Assembly: GCA_036250225.1 (NCBI GenBank)
Contig: JAPZLL010000008.1
Location: forward strand, 992,001 to 1,056,000
DNA length: 64,000 nucleotides
Source of the DNA: Cercophora sp. LCS_1
Lineage: Eukaryota; Ascomycota; Sordariomycetes; Sordariales; Lasiosphaeriaceae
Direction: 5' to 3'
The notes beneath the pieces were generated by a model. It made no database searches and was not told the origin of the DNA. It saw nothing but the letters and a program-made list of their open reading frames with translations. Within the stretch, counting starts at the first letter, position 1. Every line of letters starts with the position of its first letter. Position numbers and translations under genes: made by a program. Of the stretch, positions 1-11,623 are shown piece after piece.

Positions 1-131
1 GAGAAATATCTCTTGTTCTTTTAATCTTGTTTTAATCTTGTCCTTTCTCCAACCATCTATCCCGACCTGGCCCCCCTGAGTCGAGTCGACGGACTTTGCA
101 TATCCCCTCCAGGCTTGCTTTGGTCTTCATG

Positions 132-810
132 ATGAGTGAACAAGGCACAAAGTCCCCCGCGCCGCCGGCCTGTTCCGAGGACGACCCCAATACCGAGAAG
201 CCGAATACCTCGTTCGCAGGAAGACTTGTCCAGCGGCTGAGACGTTTGCTCTGCAAACAAGAAAAGGCGCAACGGAAGGAGAAGGCAGACGAAAAGAAGG
301 AGAAAGTAGAGAAAAAGGAAGAAGAACAGAAGGCGGTAGTGAAGCAAGAGGAGGAGGAGGAGGAGGAGGAGGAGGAGCAGACGCTACAGCAATGTGAACT
401 GTGCGGGATGGTGTTTTACTACCCCATTCGGAGCAACCCGCAGAGGCCAACGTTCATGGCGTCGTGCATACCGACACACCCAGGTACGTTCCGCAATGGG
501 CATTTGATTGATACCGTATTATAGCATAAAACTGATTTCTCGGCCAACGCTAGGCAATAAACGAAACTTCGATGACATTCTCAAGGAAAAGGGGGACGGT
601 ATCCGTAACCAGGAGTTGGACATCTTGACAAAGCTCGAGGGAAAGATTGTGTGGGACTTGTTGCCCGAGGGAAGCGAGGAAAGCGGGCAGCCGGGATATT
701 GGCTGTGTGAGTACTTCAGCGAGGCATACGCCGAAGAAGAATCTGTAGATGCCTCAGTAGTGGAGCTCCAGCGGTATTTATCAGCGCCGCACCACCAACC
801 AATGGATTGA
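132..810 (+). CDS. Small CxxC/HPG-family protein, copy 1
   Basis: Two exons, 132-483 and 554-810, joined by a 70-nt phase-1 intron (GTACGT...GCTAG); 202 residues. The N-terminal half is highly charged, with a Lys/Glu-rich stretch and a run of about eleven Glu encoded by GAG repeats near 345-378. Then comes a possible metal-binding motif CELCGMVFYYPI and, just before the intron, THPG. The second exon holds LTKLEGKIVWD and an acidic tail. The same core with an intron at the same codon occurs at 52356-53078 and, broken, at 34629-35126, so this is a family, but I know no named domain for it. ATG at 132 was chosen by length match to the 206-residue copy; in-frame ATGs at 96 and 129 are possible, and an upstream exon could lie outside the window. 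Function unknown. Confidence 0.6.
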
Positions 811-1123
811 AATTCACGGGAAAACAACATACCTCAACACTATGGCGATACTGGTGGACATCAATGCGACCCCTTCGACGCATCCTGCCTCCAACAGAGG
901 GCCCAAAAAAAATCACCTTCCGAGGTAAACAACCTTCTAAGGATCCGAACTTGTCCTCGGTTGTCATGGGAGGGTAGAAAACCCCGTATCTCGAACCTAT
1001 ACACATCGTTCAAACCACGAAAATCCTGTCTCTCCTATAAAATCCTCCATCCTCCCTTCATCGTATCTCGCTCACAATTCTACAAAAACATCCGCTGCGT
1101 CAACCACCAAACTAAAGAGCAAA
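811..1123. other. Intergenic region
   Basis: Between two plus-strand genes. Just before the ATG at 1124 it is C/T- and A-rich, as fungal leaders are. I see no coding sequence or RNA gene. Confidence 0.5.
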
Positions 1124-1567
1124 ATGACCACTTCACCATCAACACCATCAACATCAACAACCACCCAACCCCCCAAGTCCAAAATGGCATCCGATTGGGC
1201 ACCCACAACGAAAACGATCCTCCTCACGTACCTCACCGGCTTCGTCTTCGCAACATTCCTCTTCGTCATCGCCTGCATTGACGCCTACAACAACGGATCC
1301 AACAGCCGCTACACTCTCATCTGGGGCCAAAACATCCCAGTCGTATTTACCTATCTTGTTTGCATCTGCGTCCTCCTCATCGTCGTGTGCTTTGGTCTTT
1401 TCGACCTTATCTTGCACGATTCCAGATGCATGTTGGTCTCCGATAGGAAAAAAAAAAACAAGAGAGATGTGGAACGGGACTGGGTTGGTACCGGTAGATG
1501 CCAGGAGCGTTCAGCGATCAACTGTCGAATCTGCCGAACCTCGGTGGGACATGGACACTGGTTGTGA
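1124..1567 (+). CDS. Small integral membrane protein, hypothetical
   Basis: Single-exon reading frame of 147 residues. The first 20 residues are Ser/Thr/Pro-rich. Two strongly hydrophobic segments follow: about residues 29-50 (ILLTYLTGFVFATFLFVIAC) and about 70-95 (VVFTYLVCICVLLIVVCFGL). A basic segment (DRKKKNKRD) and a short tail with CRIC come last. A hairpin membrane topology is likely. No family recognised. The tail after residue 108 could be altered by an undetected intron, so the 3' end is less certain than the membrane core. Confidence 0.5.
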   Translation: MTTSPSTPSTSTTTQPPKSKMASDWAPTTKTILLTYLTGFVFATFLFVIACIDAYNNGSNSRYTLIWGQNIPVVFTYLVCICVLLIVVCFGLFDLILHDSRCMLVSDRKKKNKRDVERDWVGTGRCQERSAINCRICRTSVGHGHWL

Positions 1568-1780
1568 TTGTCAGCTCAAGTATGACAAAGCGGGGTGTGA
1601 GCAATTGTTTGGGGTTGGATGGCTTTGAAACAATTTTTCAAATGGGGACACTCCGAGTCGCATCTGTTCAAAGCGAGCCCTTGTAATGTATAACATTGTC
1701 CTCATTCATACTCGCCAGCCATATGCAAACACCCCAAGCCAAGCTATGCTCCCGCGATGCAGTCAATTCACTCAAACCAA

Positions 1781-4199
1781 TCATGTCCTCCCCCACGCAT
1801 TCTGCGCCTCTGCTGCCTCAGCCGCCGCTACGGCAGCGGGCACTGGGGTCAACGGAGGGGATTCTTTCTCCTCCGGCTGAATCTCGACAATCTTTGGTTC
1901 AGCCACCTTTGGCTCCACGACCTTGGGCTCTGGTGTCCCGTTCTGTTTCTTAGCCGCGATTTCCGAAGCAACAACATTGTCGATGCCACTAGTTGCCAAC
2001 GGTTTTGCCTCGGCCGAAAGGGGTCTTCTCCTCGGCGATGCTGGGGATGACATGCCACTTTCAGTCCCCGTGGCATCAAACAACGACTCCCCGCTGAGCG
2101 ACCCTCTATCCCTTACCAACGAGTACGTCTCCGTCTTCCCTGACCCAGGAGTAATAGACGGTGCCGGGGAGAGCATTGGGCTTGTGACCCCATCCGACCT
2201 CCCGCCCGGTGCCAATGATGCCCTATTCTTATTTCCCCGTCCCCAGCCCGAAGTCCATCCACCGCCGCCAGACGCGGGATGAGTCTCGGTAGTTGGGGTG
2301 GTGCTAGTTGATGACCGCCCCCAGCCGGCTGCTTTCCGCTTCTCGCCTGCCCAGGCGGCCCAACTGTTCACGAATGTGGAGGCCTTGGTGCCGACTGACT
2401 GTTGAGCACCGCCGTTCTGTGGCGTTTCGGCACTTTGCTGTTGTTTAGATTCCTCGGCTCGTTTCCTCTGCGCCTCACGAAGGGCTTCCATATCAGCGTA
2501 TAACTTGTTGAACATGGTGCTTGCCTTTTCTTTTCCTGCCGCAAGATTGCGACCCAAAACTTCGCGGCCGACTGCAAATCGCTCGTCGAGATGGAGGTCC
2601 TGAACCTGCTGGGTGATTCGACGTTGCACATCGTCAATGGTAAGACCGCCTGCGCAGGGGTGTTTGGGCTCAACAACGTCAAAGAGGTGCGAGTCGGTGT
2701 GAGAATTCCAGATCCTGTAGTTCTCGGTTCGTTTCCACGCATCGACGAAGTCTTGTCCATAGTCCAACGAGGGGTCGCCTTCAATGTGTGGGAGGAGCAT
2801 GCGAGGATTGTTTGCGTGTTTGGTGAGGTGGATGTGATACTTGACGGAGGATATCAGGGAGAGGAGATACTCCTCAAACTGCAGGCGGATGAACTCCTCG
2901 CTTCCAACGTAACCGAGCGTCTTTGGTCGGCCGGGGTTAGCTTCGTCCCAAGTGTCGTTAACATTTTGGGTGATAAAGTCGATCCATCGACGGTCTGCGA
3001 CGGAGAGTTGGAGGGCGGCTTTGAGGGAGGTCGATGTGATGTTGATGCTGTCTTCGTCAAGGTTGATGAGGATGTCGCTGTAGCGGTCTCTTTGCTGTAG
3101 GAGCAGCGAATTTGTGCTGCCCACTATGTAGGATTTGGTGCCAAAGTCTGCAAGAATATCTAGCTGCTGTAGTGGTGTATACGGTCCGAACAGGCTCCCC
3201 TGCGTACATGTCAATAGCAGTCGCTACCCCTGATCTTGGCGCGCTCACCTTTCCAAATATTTGCAACGGCAAGCCCATGTAGGTCAACAGAGAATTGCGA
3301 TCACTAGTCCTCAAGCTCGTGGGTTGGGTAAGCTTCTTTTCGTAGTTGTCCAAGTCGGGACCGGCCGAGTCCTGGAGGTTACGGAGAAGCCCGGGTATTA
3401 AAGATATAAGAGAAAACTGCATCATGCAGAGGCGCTCGCATCGCGTGCCGAAGAAGAGCATCTGTCCAAGTTAGTATCCGGCCGCAGCATCCACAAGTTC
3501 AGGCGCACCTTGGGTTGCAGCAGACAGCACTTGAGCAGAACCAGCGTCTGCCACCTAAACTCGCGTACCAGTTCCCTCAAGCTCATGCCGAGATACTGGT
3601 CCCTGTCCTCCTCTTCGCTCAACGCGCCGCGCGTCTTCTCCTCGGCCAGACTCTCCTGAAAGCGCCGCAAGATCTCTGTGTCCGTAAACTCCCGCTGCGC
3701 GAACCAGGCGCTGGTGACAACGCTGAGCCGCTCCCTAAGCACACCAAAGTATTGAGGGCTGTCGGCAATGACTACCACCGCCTTTTGTACCGTTGATCTC
3801 GTCACATCAGCTGGCCTGTTGAGCAATTGTGAGGCATCCAGCTGTCGCGTGCACGATATGCCAAACAATGACGTCGCTGTGCTCTCCTTCTCGTTGGCGG
3901 GGCGCAAAAGGGTGAAGTAGGAAAAGTCCTCGGTTGCCCTGCGCAGAACATGTCAGCAAACCTCCAGTTCTCGGTGACAGCTTTCGCAGGAACGCTCACG
4001 CATGGGCGCCGTCGCTCAACGCCATGAACGGCAACAGAGTCCAATCGTATTCCGCCGCGGGGTCGCGCCCCTCGTCCACGCCAAACCACTTCTCGACCTC
4101 GGGTCCCCGCGCATGGTGGAAATCGACGACGCAAACCAGTGGAATGAAGCCGGGCAATCTCGGCGTCGTGCCGTTCGTAGGTGTCAGCGGGACGGACAT
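1781..4199 (-). CDS. AVL9: AVL9-family late secretory pathway protein
   Basis: Four exons (4199-4000, 3938-3509, 3461-3249, 3199-1781) give 753 residues. AVL9 is a DENN-related protein needed for exit of cargo from the late Golgi; Avl9 family members share the strings seen here: CVVDFHHARGPEVEKWF near the start, DWTLLPFMALSDGAH, SLFGISCTRQLDAS, NRPADVTRSTVQKAVVVI, and FGPYTPLQQLDILADFGTKS opening exon 4. The last about 200 residues are low complexity: a Gly/Trp-rich part (AAGWGRSS, GGWTSGWGRG), Ser/Pro stretches and three near-repeats of VVEPKVAEPK type. The start at 4199 (MSVPLTPTNG) precedes the conserved block; an in-frame ATG lies at 4265. Introns are 47-61 nt. The protein is probably cytosolic and acts at Golgi membranes. 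Confidence 0.9.
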
Positions 4200-5520
4200 G
4201 ATGTCGAGTGGAAGAGGGGCGATGCGGGCAAGAAAGATGGAGCTCGCTTCCTTCACCAAAGGCACGCGCTCGAGCGAATCGGCGTTATGAAAATGCTGCC
4301 ATGAATATTCGGATCGTCTCTTCGGATTTTTAGGTTCGGCAAAGCTGTCCTCGTCTCGTCTCGAGCAAGTTTCCCGACGGGAGTTCTAGCGGGAAGTTTG
4401 GTCACTTTGGTGAGGCTCAAGCTTGGCGAAGTCGGGAAGATCCCTGGAGAAGCGTGCCGAGAAGGGTCCAATTGGCCAAGCAGGACAACAGTCCCAGCAG
4501 CAGGGCGAACAAAAAAACCAAGACACGCAGAAGAGGCCGCAGCTATGTCCGGAGTCGACGTGACGGCGCTACCTATATAAGCCGGTAATTTTGCAGAGAG
4601 AAACAAAGGCGGTCAGCAATTGCCAACGCGGCAGAGAATCCACCGAGCCGGGGCGGCGCGAGGTGAGAGCGAGTGACGTGGGAGTTGCACGACAGGATCG
4701 GTGAAAGCGCGTCCCTCTCGATCCCTCAATTGGCACCCTGGCATCCTCCCCGATCGAAGGCCCTTGTTCGTTCTTCTGCCGGCACTGCGGAGGTGGGTTG
4801 TGTTGTTTGATACACCGGTTCGAAGCTTGTGAGACTCGATTTCCGAACTGCGAGGCGGAAGCGGCCGTCCACTTGTCTTGAGTGGATGTGCCCCTCCAGG
4901 CTAGAGCACAATGCGAGCGGCAGCAGCAGAGACTCAATGGGCTGCCAAGATTTCGACAGCAAAGCAATTGATGGCTGACGCTTTATTGATCCCTCTACCG
5001 CAAATACAAGAGTAGGAAAGCAAAATACTTTACTCAGAGCCAGCCAACAGGACGGCAACCCCAACTTTTTTTCAGCACAGACGAACTTTACCCCGCCAAT
5101 CTGCCGTCACCACTCACCGCCGTCGGTGCTGACGCCTCGTTCCAATTCGCCGGGGCGCGCACGAATCACGTGCAGCGGTCCAGATCGCCTGAAGAATCGT
5201 GGCGGATTTCTTCGGCTTCTTCGACATCAACCTGACCCTAACAGATCATCGCGACGACATCCTCCCTCTATACGAACCATCTGTCCAAACCGTGGCCAAA
5301 AAGCCAATATACCACTCAATATCACAGTCTAAAAATATCCACCCCCTTTTCCCCGGCAATACCGCCCGAAAATCCACTCCCTTCCCGGTAAGCCCAGCTG
5401 AGGGTACATAGGCAGGTCATAAGCCCACGATCATTCCACTGCCAGCGTGTCCTGCATTGCATGAGCACCACCTACCTACCTTACCAAGGCGGAAGCACTT
5501 ATATTGCGGTACGCAGCAGT

Positions 5521-5551
<31 letters not shown>

Positions 5552-6990
5552 CGCGCCGCGGAAGCGGAGCAGAACAGAGAGTGCAAGGAAACGTCCAGGG
5601 TAGGAGTTCCAAGAGTCTGCGGGAAAAGCAGGTCATAAGTGCGTGCTCATGTTGCTTGCATACCTTTTTCCAGCAGCTGCCGTGACACACAACGCAGATC
5701 CCGTGGCTGCGTTGAACAGCACTTGGCACTTGTTCTGCTTGCCGATATCTTGGATCGACTTTCGTTGGATGAATCCCCAGAGCCCATGACGGCAGACAGC
5801 TGAGGAAAGGATCTGCGCCCTTTATATCCTTCATCACTCGGAAGGAAGATGCCGTTTTGTACCTACCAGCGATTAGATATACCCTCCCTTACGGAGGAGA
5901 GCGGCCTCTCCGATAGTCTTTGGTGGAGGGCCATAGTTGTGAGGAATTCACCTACGTCAGGCCAAGGCGATGACATGCGAGAGGCCTGGCGTCAGGTTAT
6001 CTTCCATCTCAATCAACAAGCCTCCCAAACGATTTGAAGAAAGAGCTCGATTGCCAAGCACGCATTTTACAAAAAAAAAAAAATCACATCCGCAAAAACC
6101 TTAGGCGAGGGTTCTTTATATAAAGGGCCGAGATAATTTCGAGAGGCGTAAAACGTATTTTACATGTCTTTAAACCATAATTTTGGTGTTGAAGATATTA
6201 TTATACTCGTATTGAAAAAAAAAAAAAATATGCCATTGCTTGAAACCATTCGTCGCTGTGTTGGTAGATTCAGCGTATGTAATTTTTTGTGCAGGTTCTA
6301 GGGTTGGGAGTCGGACTCTATTTTCACACCACTTGCCTCCCAGGGAGATGTTTCACTAGATGGAAAAACAGAATGCTCGCATGCTTGGGACGGAAAACAA
6401 GTGAGATGGAATGACTGGTGGGCGCCTCGTTCCGTCCGCCGCGTCCCGCCTCCACGGACGGGCCGGCAAGCTTCCCGCTACCATCCATACCATCCTCCCG
6501 TCGAGATAACACAATCTCGAACCATCCGTTCCTCAACCACCTTCATTCATCCGCGCCATTTGTGACTGTAATTATTTTTTTGTTTTCATGAACGCTACCT
6601 CTGCACCACAGAGCCGGTATCGTGGCCGAGCCCTTCCAACAGGAACAAAACACGCATCCTAGAACCGTCGTTTTCCATTGATGCCATTATACCGCCCCAA
6701 CGCCCAAGTGTTCATTCGTTCATATCAGCGTTCCCTGAGCTGACCCAATCTCACACATTCCCCGACAACACAGGTTTTCCCGGACCACCTTCCCCCTTCG
6801 TACGGATGTCCCTGTGCATCCGTCCCGCCACGTCCGCGTGGCAGAAAAAGAGACCTCTTAAAACACCGGGAGAAGAGCAAAGCAGCCATATCAGAAACAT
6901 GCCGCGTGTATTCATGGTATCGTAGCGCAGAGAGACCATCTCCATCTACCCTGCCTCTTCAGGCCCGACAACCCCTTGTCCGAAATGGGA
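4200..6990. other. Intergenic region between divergent/convergent conserved genes
   Basis: 2.8 kb without a supported gene. It contains an (AGC)10 microsatellite, two A-runs near 6070 and 6216, and an AT-rich patch at 6100-6240. Short open frames (for example 5199-5411 and 4726-5064 minus) lack homology that I recognise. The right end is the 3' flank of the MAP kinase gene. Confidence 0.5.
5521..5550. repeat. (AGC)10 trinucleotide repeat
   Basis: Ten perfect AGC units, preceded by an imperfect GCAGCAGT. On the plus strand it would encode Ser in the frame 5461-5685, but that frame has no other sign of being a gene. Confidence 0.9.
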
Positions 6991-8449
6991 TCATTGGGCC
7001 ACAAACTGGTCCGCCATCTGGGTAATGCCAGCTTCCACGTTGTGGTAGTCAAGAATTTCGGAATACCTGCGCTTTTTGTTAGCCATAGCTTCCCGAGTTT
7101 GCCATGGGTATACCTACATCATGATCTTCCAGGTATCGACTGGCAGGTCAGCGTCGTTGAAGCTCCAGTCGAACTTCTCATCGGCCACGGGCTCGTCGGT
7201 AGGGTCATGGTAAGGAGCAAGATATTCGTGTGCAAGAGCCTCGGTTGCGGTAATGCGCTTCTTAGGGTCAAAGACGAGCATTCGCTCGAGAAGATCGATG
7301 GCTTTGACATAGGTTAGCCGGCATCCCGATCTCCTCCTCGCAAATGAACTTACCCGATGGATCGGCATTCTTGAACTTGTTCTTGAGCGGTTGCCGCTCG
7401 CGCTTAGGCAGAGACTTGACGAATCTCAACGTCTAGATGCATGTTAGCTTGTTTCTTGAAGTCCAAAGAAGGACACCTACATTTTCGCTAGCAATAGTAT
7501 TGATCACGTCGTCAGGGGGAGTTCCGAGCAGCTCGGTGATGATCGAGAACTGGTTGACATGATCTTTTCCAGGGAAAAGCGGCTTGCCCTCGAGCATCTC
7601 GGCAAAGATGCAACCGGCACTCCAGATATCGACCTCGACATCGTACTTCTGCCAGGTGAGCATGATCTCAGGTGCTCGGTAGTATCTCGTAGAGACGTAG
7701 CCCGTCATTTGGGGATCTTGGATGCGCGCAAGGCCGAAATCGCAGATCTTCAAATCGCAGTTCTCATTGACGAGAATGTTGCTGGGTTTGAGGTCACGGT
7801 GGACGACGCCTGCAGAGTGGACATATTTCAGGCCACGCTGGGTCATGTTAGCCATTATCGAGCTCAACTGATTCCTGCGGACGGGGACGTACCATAATCT
7901 GATAGAGGAAGTACTGGATGAACTGCTTCTCGAGCGGCCTCGAGGTCAGCAATCTGTGGAGATCTGTTCCGAGAAGCTCGGTGACGAAGTAGCTAGAGTC
8001 CATGGTGTTAGTCGATGTTGCGGTTGCTCGCGTGGTGGTTGACTTACATATCCTCGAGTGGGGAGATGAAGATGTCGCTGAGTGAGATCACGTTCTCATG
8101 CCTGAGATGCTTCAACAGCTTCAGCTCTCTGTACGTCCTCTTGGCGAGCACCGGGGTGCTGAAAGGCTTCATGATCTTCTTGATAGCGACATTCTGGTTG
8201 GTGAGCTGATCCCTCGCGGAACTGCAGGTACAAAATGGTTAGCATGTTCGTGGGAAACGTAGCCTATCAAGAAGGGGAGGCAATGGCTCGTACCAGACCA
8301 ATCCGAAAGCTCCCATGCCCACGGGCTGGAGGTCGGAATACCTATCGCGAGATCAGCACCGAATGCGCGCGCCCATTATTTTGGCCTTCCTACCTCGAAG
8401 TGATCTCGAAGGTCGTTCCGAAGATCTGCGCTCGCACGAATTCGGCCAT
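6991..8449 (-). CDS. hog1: Hog1/Sty1/OS-2 stress-activated MAP kinase
   Basis: Eight exons (8449-8394, 8341-8294, 8221-8048, 7992-7893, 7837-7481, 7432-7354, 7301-7118, 7066-6991) total 1074 nt and give 357 residues, the usual length of fungal Hog1. Visible motifs: the ATP loop [15 protein letters not shown] with the catalytic Lys, HRDLKPSN at about residue 139, CDFGLA, and the activation loop Thr171-Gly-Tyr173, which marks the p38/Hog1 class rather than the TEY class. The C-terminal common docking region [13 protein letters not shown] is present. The kinase phosphorylates targets in the cytosol and nucleus during osmotic and oxidative stress downstream of a Pbs2/OS-5 MAPKK, and in moulds it is the pathway hit by dicarboximide and phenylpyrrole fungicides. 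The ATG sits in a good context (CCACCATGG). All conserved residues are present. Confidence 0.95.
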
Positions 8450-11400
8450 GGTGGGCGACTGTCTTTGGCGGCTTGGGAACAGGAGACACGAAGAAAGAGG
8501 GGTTTGGCGGGACAAAAACGGCGCCGAAGGATCACTGGTCAGTGAAAGACACGGGAAGCAACGGAGGCTTGACTTTGACGACGCAAGGCAGCAAGAAACT
8601 GACGGTGGTCGTCAGCAGCAGAGAATTTCTCGAAATCTGTGATCTGGTCGTCGTCAACCCGGAGTGGGGGAAGAGTTGGGCTCTAGCAGCGGGTCCTGGC
8701 GCAGGAGAAGCACGAGGTTCTAGAACACAAAGTTAAGTTTAGCTAAACTTTGATCCAGATCGTTGCAATTGGGAGCGAGAGCGAGTCGCGCAATGTCAAA
8801 GGTGTAGGGCGGCGGGCTCTGGCGACTTACCCGCAGTAGCGAAATCGAGTCGGGTGCGCTCTCGAAACAATTGACTAATATGCAGGGAATGGATTTTTGT
8901 GTTGCTTCACCTGTCGCAGCGCAGTCTTGCAGGGCGGGGTGGTGATTTGTAGCCGCACGTGCTGGACGATATAAGGCGAACGAGCTGGTCGATCGGTCGA
9001 TTTGGGGAAGGGATCGACGGGCAACGCGGCAGCCAAAAAAAACTTGGAGAGGTTCGGAGACACTTCGGGGAAGCTGGAATTCTGTTCGCGGCGCAGATTG
9101 TGGAGGTCTGAAGCGCTGGCTTTCTGGAAGTTCTTCTCGATGCGCAGATGAACCCGGACGAAACGCCGTGGTGCACTCTGGACAAAAACTTGTGCAAGCG
9201 TTAGACGAAAACACCCCGCGTGTTTCTCTGTGTCAGCGGCGCGCTCACCTGAATGTACGGGGCTGTGGACGAGTCAAACCCGGGATTCGCTCTCCCTAGT
9301 AGAAGATAATCGAGTTGTTTGGATAGCTTCTGTCGACAAGGAAGAGAAGGAAGGAGGTCGAGAGGGAGGCTTCGGCACCCAAGTTCTTAAGGAAAATCGG
9401 CCACGGGGACTTGTGGAGGTAGGATCAGGTACATAATAAGGTAGGCGAACAACCAAGCATGGAAGTAGAAGCCTGCAGAGGTGGGACGGGTGCTAAGTGC
9501 AATACGACACGACGGACGAGCCCCTTGGTCCTTGGCTCGCTGGAGGAGAGCGGGATATCAGAATCTTGCCAAATTCCATGCTTTGCCAATGGCGCGCCAC
9601 TTTCCCGTTCCCCTTCCACCCTCTATCCACATGAGGCGGTCGAGCTTGAGCTCCCCCATCCGCAGCCTTAGCTTCGATACTTCAAGCGCAATGCCTGTAG
9701 CTTTCTATCTAGCTCCTCAGGTCCTAGACAAAGGATATTCTCAGCCCCTCAACCTCTCCGCAACCGCTGCCCAAACCTAGCTCCCGCGGTACATGCGACA
9801 ATGCCCTCCATCCAACAACCCCGGGCGGTTCTCAGGGCTTACGCGCCACAAGTCAACAGCCGGGGTCCCTTTCGACGACCGCGCTCTGTCCCGTCAAACA
9901 TCCCAAAAGAGGGGCAGCAGGGGTGCGCAGACACTCGACGGCCGATGACGTAGGTGGGAAGGTGGGGTTCCCCTCCTGGTCGACCCTGCCATCTCGAAAC
10001 GCAGTAGCTCTCGACCGCCCACCCAATTCCCGATGCCTGTAGCAAGTGGGCCATTTGGCCCGGCGGTCATCGCCCTTTTTGGCGTGCGATCGAGATAACA
10101 CCATCGGAAAAATCAAAAGCCAGAAAAATGCGGTGACCGGAAAGCTTCCCAGTCCCTCGGCCTGAAACAAGTCACGGGTCTATTGTTGAGATGCCTAACG
10201 CCGCACCCCCATGGACGACCAACAGTCCTAGGAGTAAATGCTCCGGTCAGGTATCTTCACAAAACTCCATCCCAAAAGCTTCATAGAATTGACAATTGGG
10301 ACGGGACCCCGGAAAGACGAGACCATAAGTGGACATGGAGCCGCCAAGACTAGATCCCCTCAACAGCCGAAGGTGACGATCCTTACCTCGATCTTCAGGG
10401 ACCATATCGATTGACACCTATTCTTCATCCTGAAACCCGCGACTGCGATGTGTACGAGTAGTCCATCGTGAGTCTCATCACCACAACTGCTTCACCGCCG
10501 AGGTATTTTCCGCATCCGTACCCAATCTCGGTGTCACGCAACGGCACACAAAAGCTGACCACAGCCGGCTCGAGCCCCGCGAGCCCCGCCCCGCGCCGCC
10601 GAGCCCGAAACGAAGATTCCAGCGGGGTGTTGCGGGCTGCACGATGACGTCGTTTCGAACAAGACAGACAGCAGCGCTTGGACGACGCCAGACGGCACAG
10701 AACCCTGAAGTTTTGTCGCATGCACCTAGGGACACGCTCTTCAGGGTAGTGGATCGTCATCGTCACTTTCCCTTGGGGACGAATTATCAGCCTGTCGGCT
10801 TACCTGGACGAGAAGCATGGGCCATGATTTGGGGTTGCATATTCTTGGCTCTGTAGACAAGACCCTCTCCCCCCCTTTGGGAGCGTCCTCGGTTGTAGGA
10901 CTCGGGACCCCAATAAGTTGGTGACAAAAAAAAATTCACACACACTAAATCCGCCTAATGCCGCTTGGAACAGGAACGAACGGATAGATGTATTTCCAAC
11001 AGGGATAAATAAAAAGTATATAGGGTTGAGAATAATATCCCAAGGCCTCTGGAATACATTTTATGCCCTGGAATATTGGGCGAGCCCCTCTATTCCTGAT
11101 CAATAGGCCTTTGAACCTTTTGGTGTGCGGTTTATTTTGTCAGGAACTTGCCCAGCCGCGGAGGCGGGAATGAACTTGCCATCTGCCGTCGTAACTCGGA
11201 CAATGAATCACAGTTGCAGACAGAGTAACGGCAATATCTGCAAAGGCAACATTCATTCCTTCCCACAAAACGCAGCTGTCCTTTTGCCAACGAGCCCCTG
11301 GCAGCTACAACCACCAAAGCTCTCCAATAAAAAGTGTGCACCAACATGTCTCCCAAGTAGGTTCCGAAGGCCCGGCTTTTTTCTCTCTTGCACGCCTCCG

Positions 11401-11623
11401 CGCCTTTGGAGATGGTCATCATATTGGGCGGATCTTGAACTCATTTTCTGGAGGCCTCGACAATCTCATCTGATAGCAGTTTGATGACCTTGTAATATTC
11501 AAACTTCAGTCAACGACTTTTGGTCGGGAGATATTCTGTCTAAAAAGTAAATAGAACCAATGATTGCTTTTCGCTGTCTAAGAACGGAACGAAACAAAGA
11601 CAAAGTCAATCCTGTTCAACCAC
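8450..11623. other. Intergenic region: hog1 upstream and TOK1 downstream flanks
   Basis: About 3.2 kb. The part next to 8449 is probably the hog1 leader and promoter. The rest holds only short open frames without recognisable families and a GC-rich patch near 10565-10620. No tRNA, repeat family or mobile element was seen. Confidence 0.45.
8735..8750. repeat. Perfect 16-bp palindrome
   Basis: AAGTTTAGCTAAACTT is its own reverse complement and lies 286 bp upstream of the hog1 start. It could be a binding site for a dimeric regulator or a small hairpin; nothing more can be said from one copy. Confidence 0.6.

Noticed and set aside
8720..9214. 164-codon minus-strand frame upstream of hog1
   Set aside because: No domain, signal peptide or codon pattern; it most likely lies in the hog1 leader and promoter.
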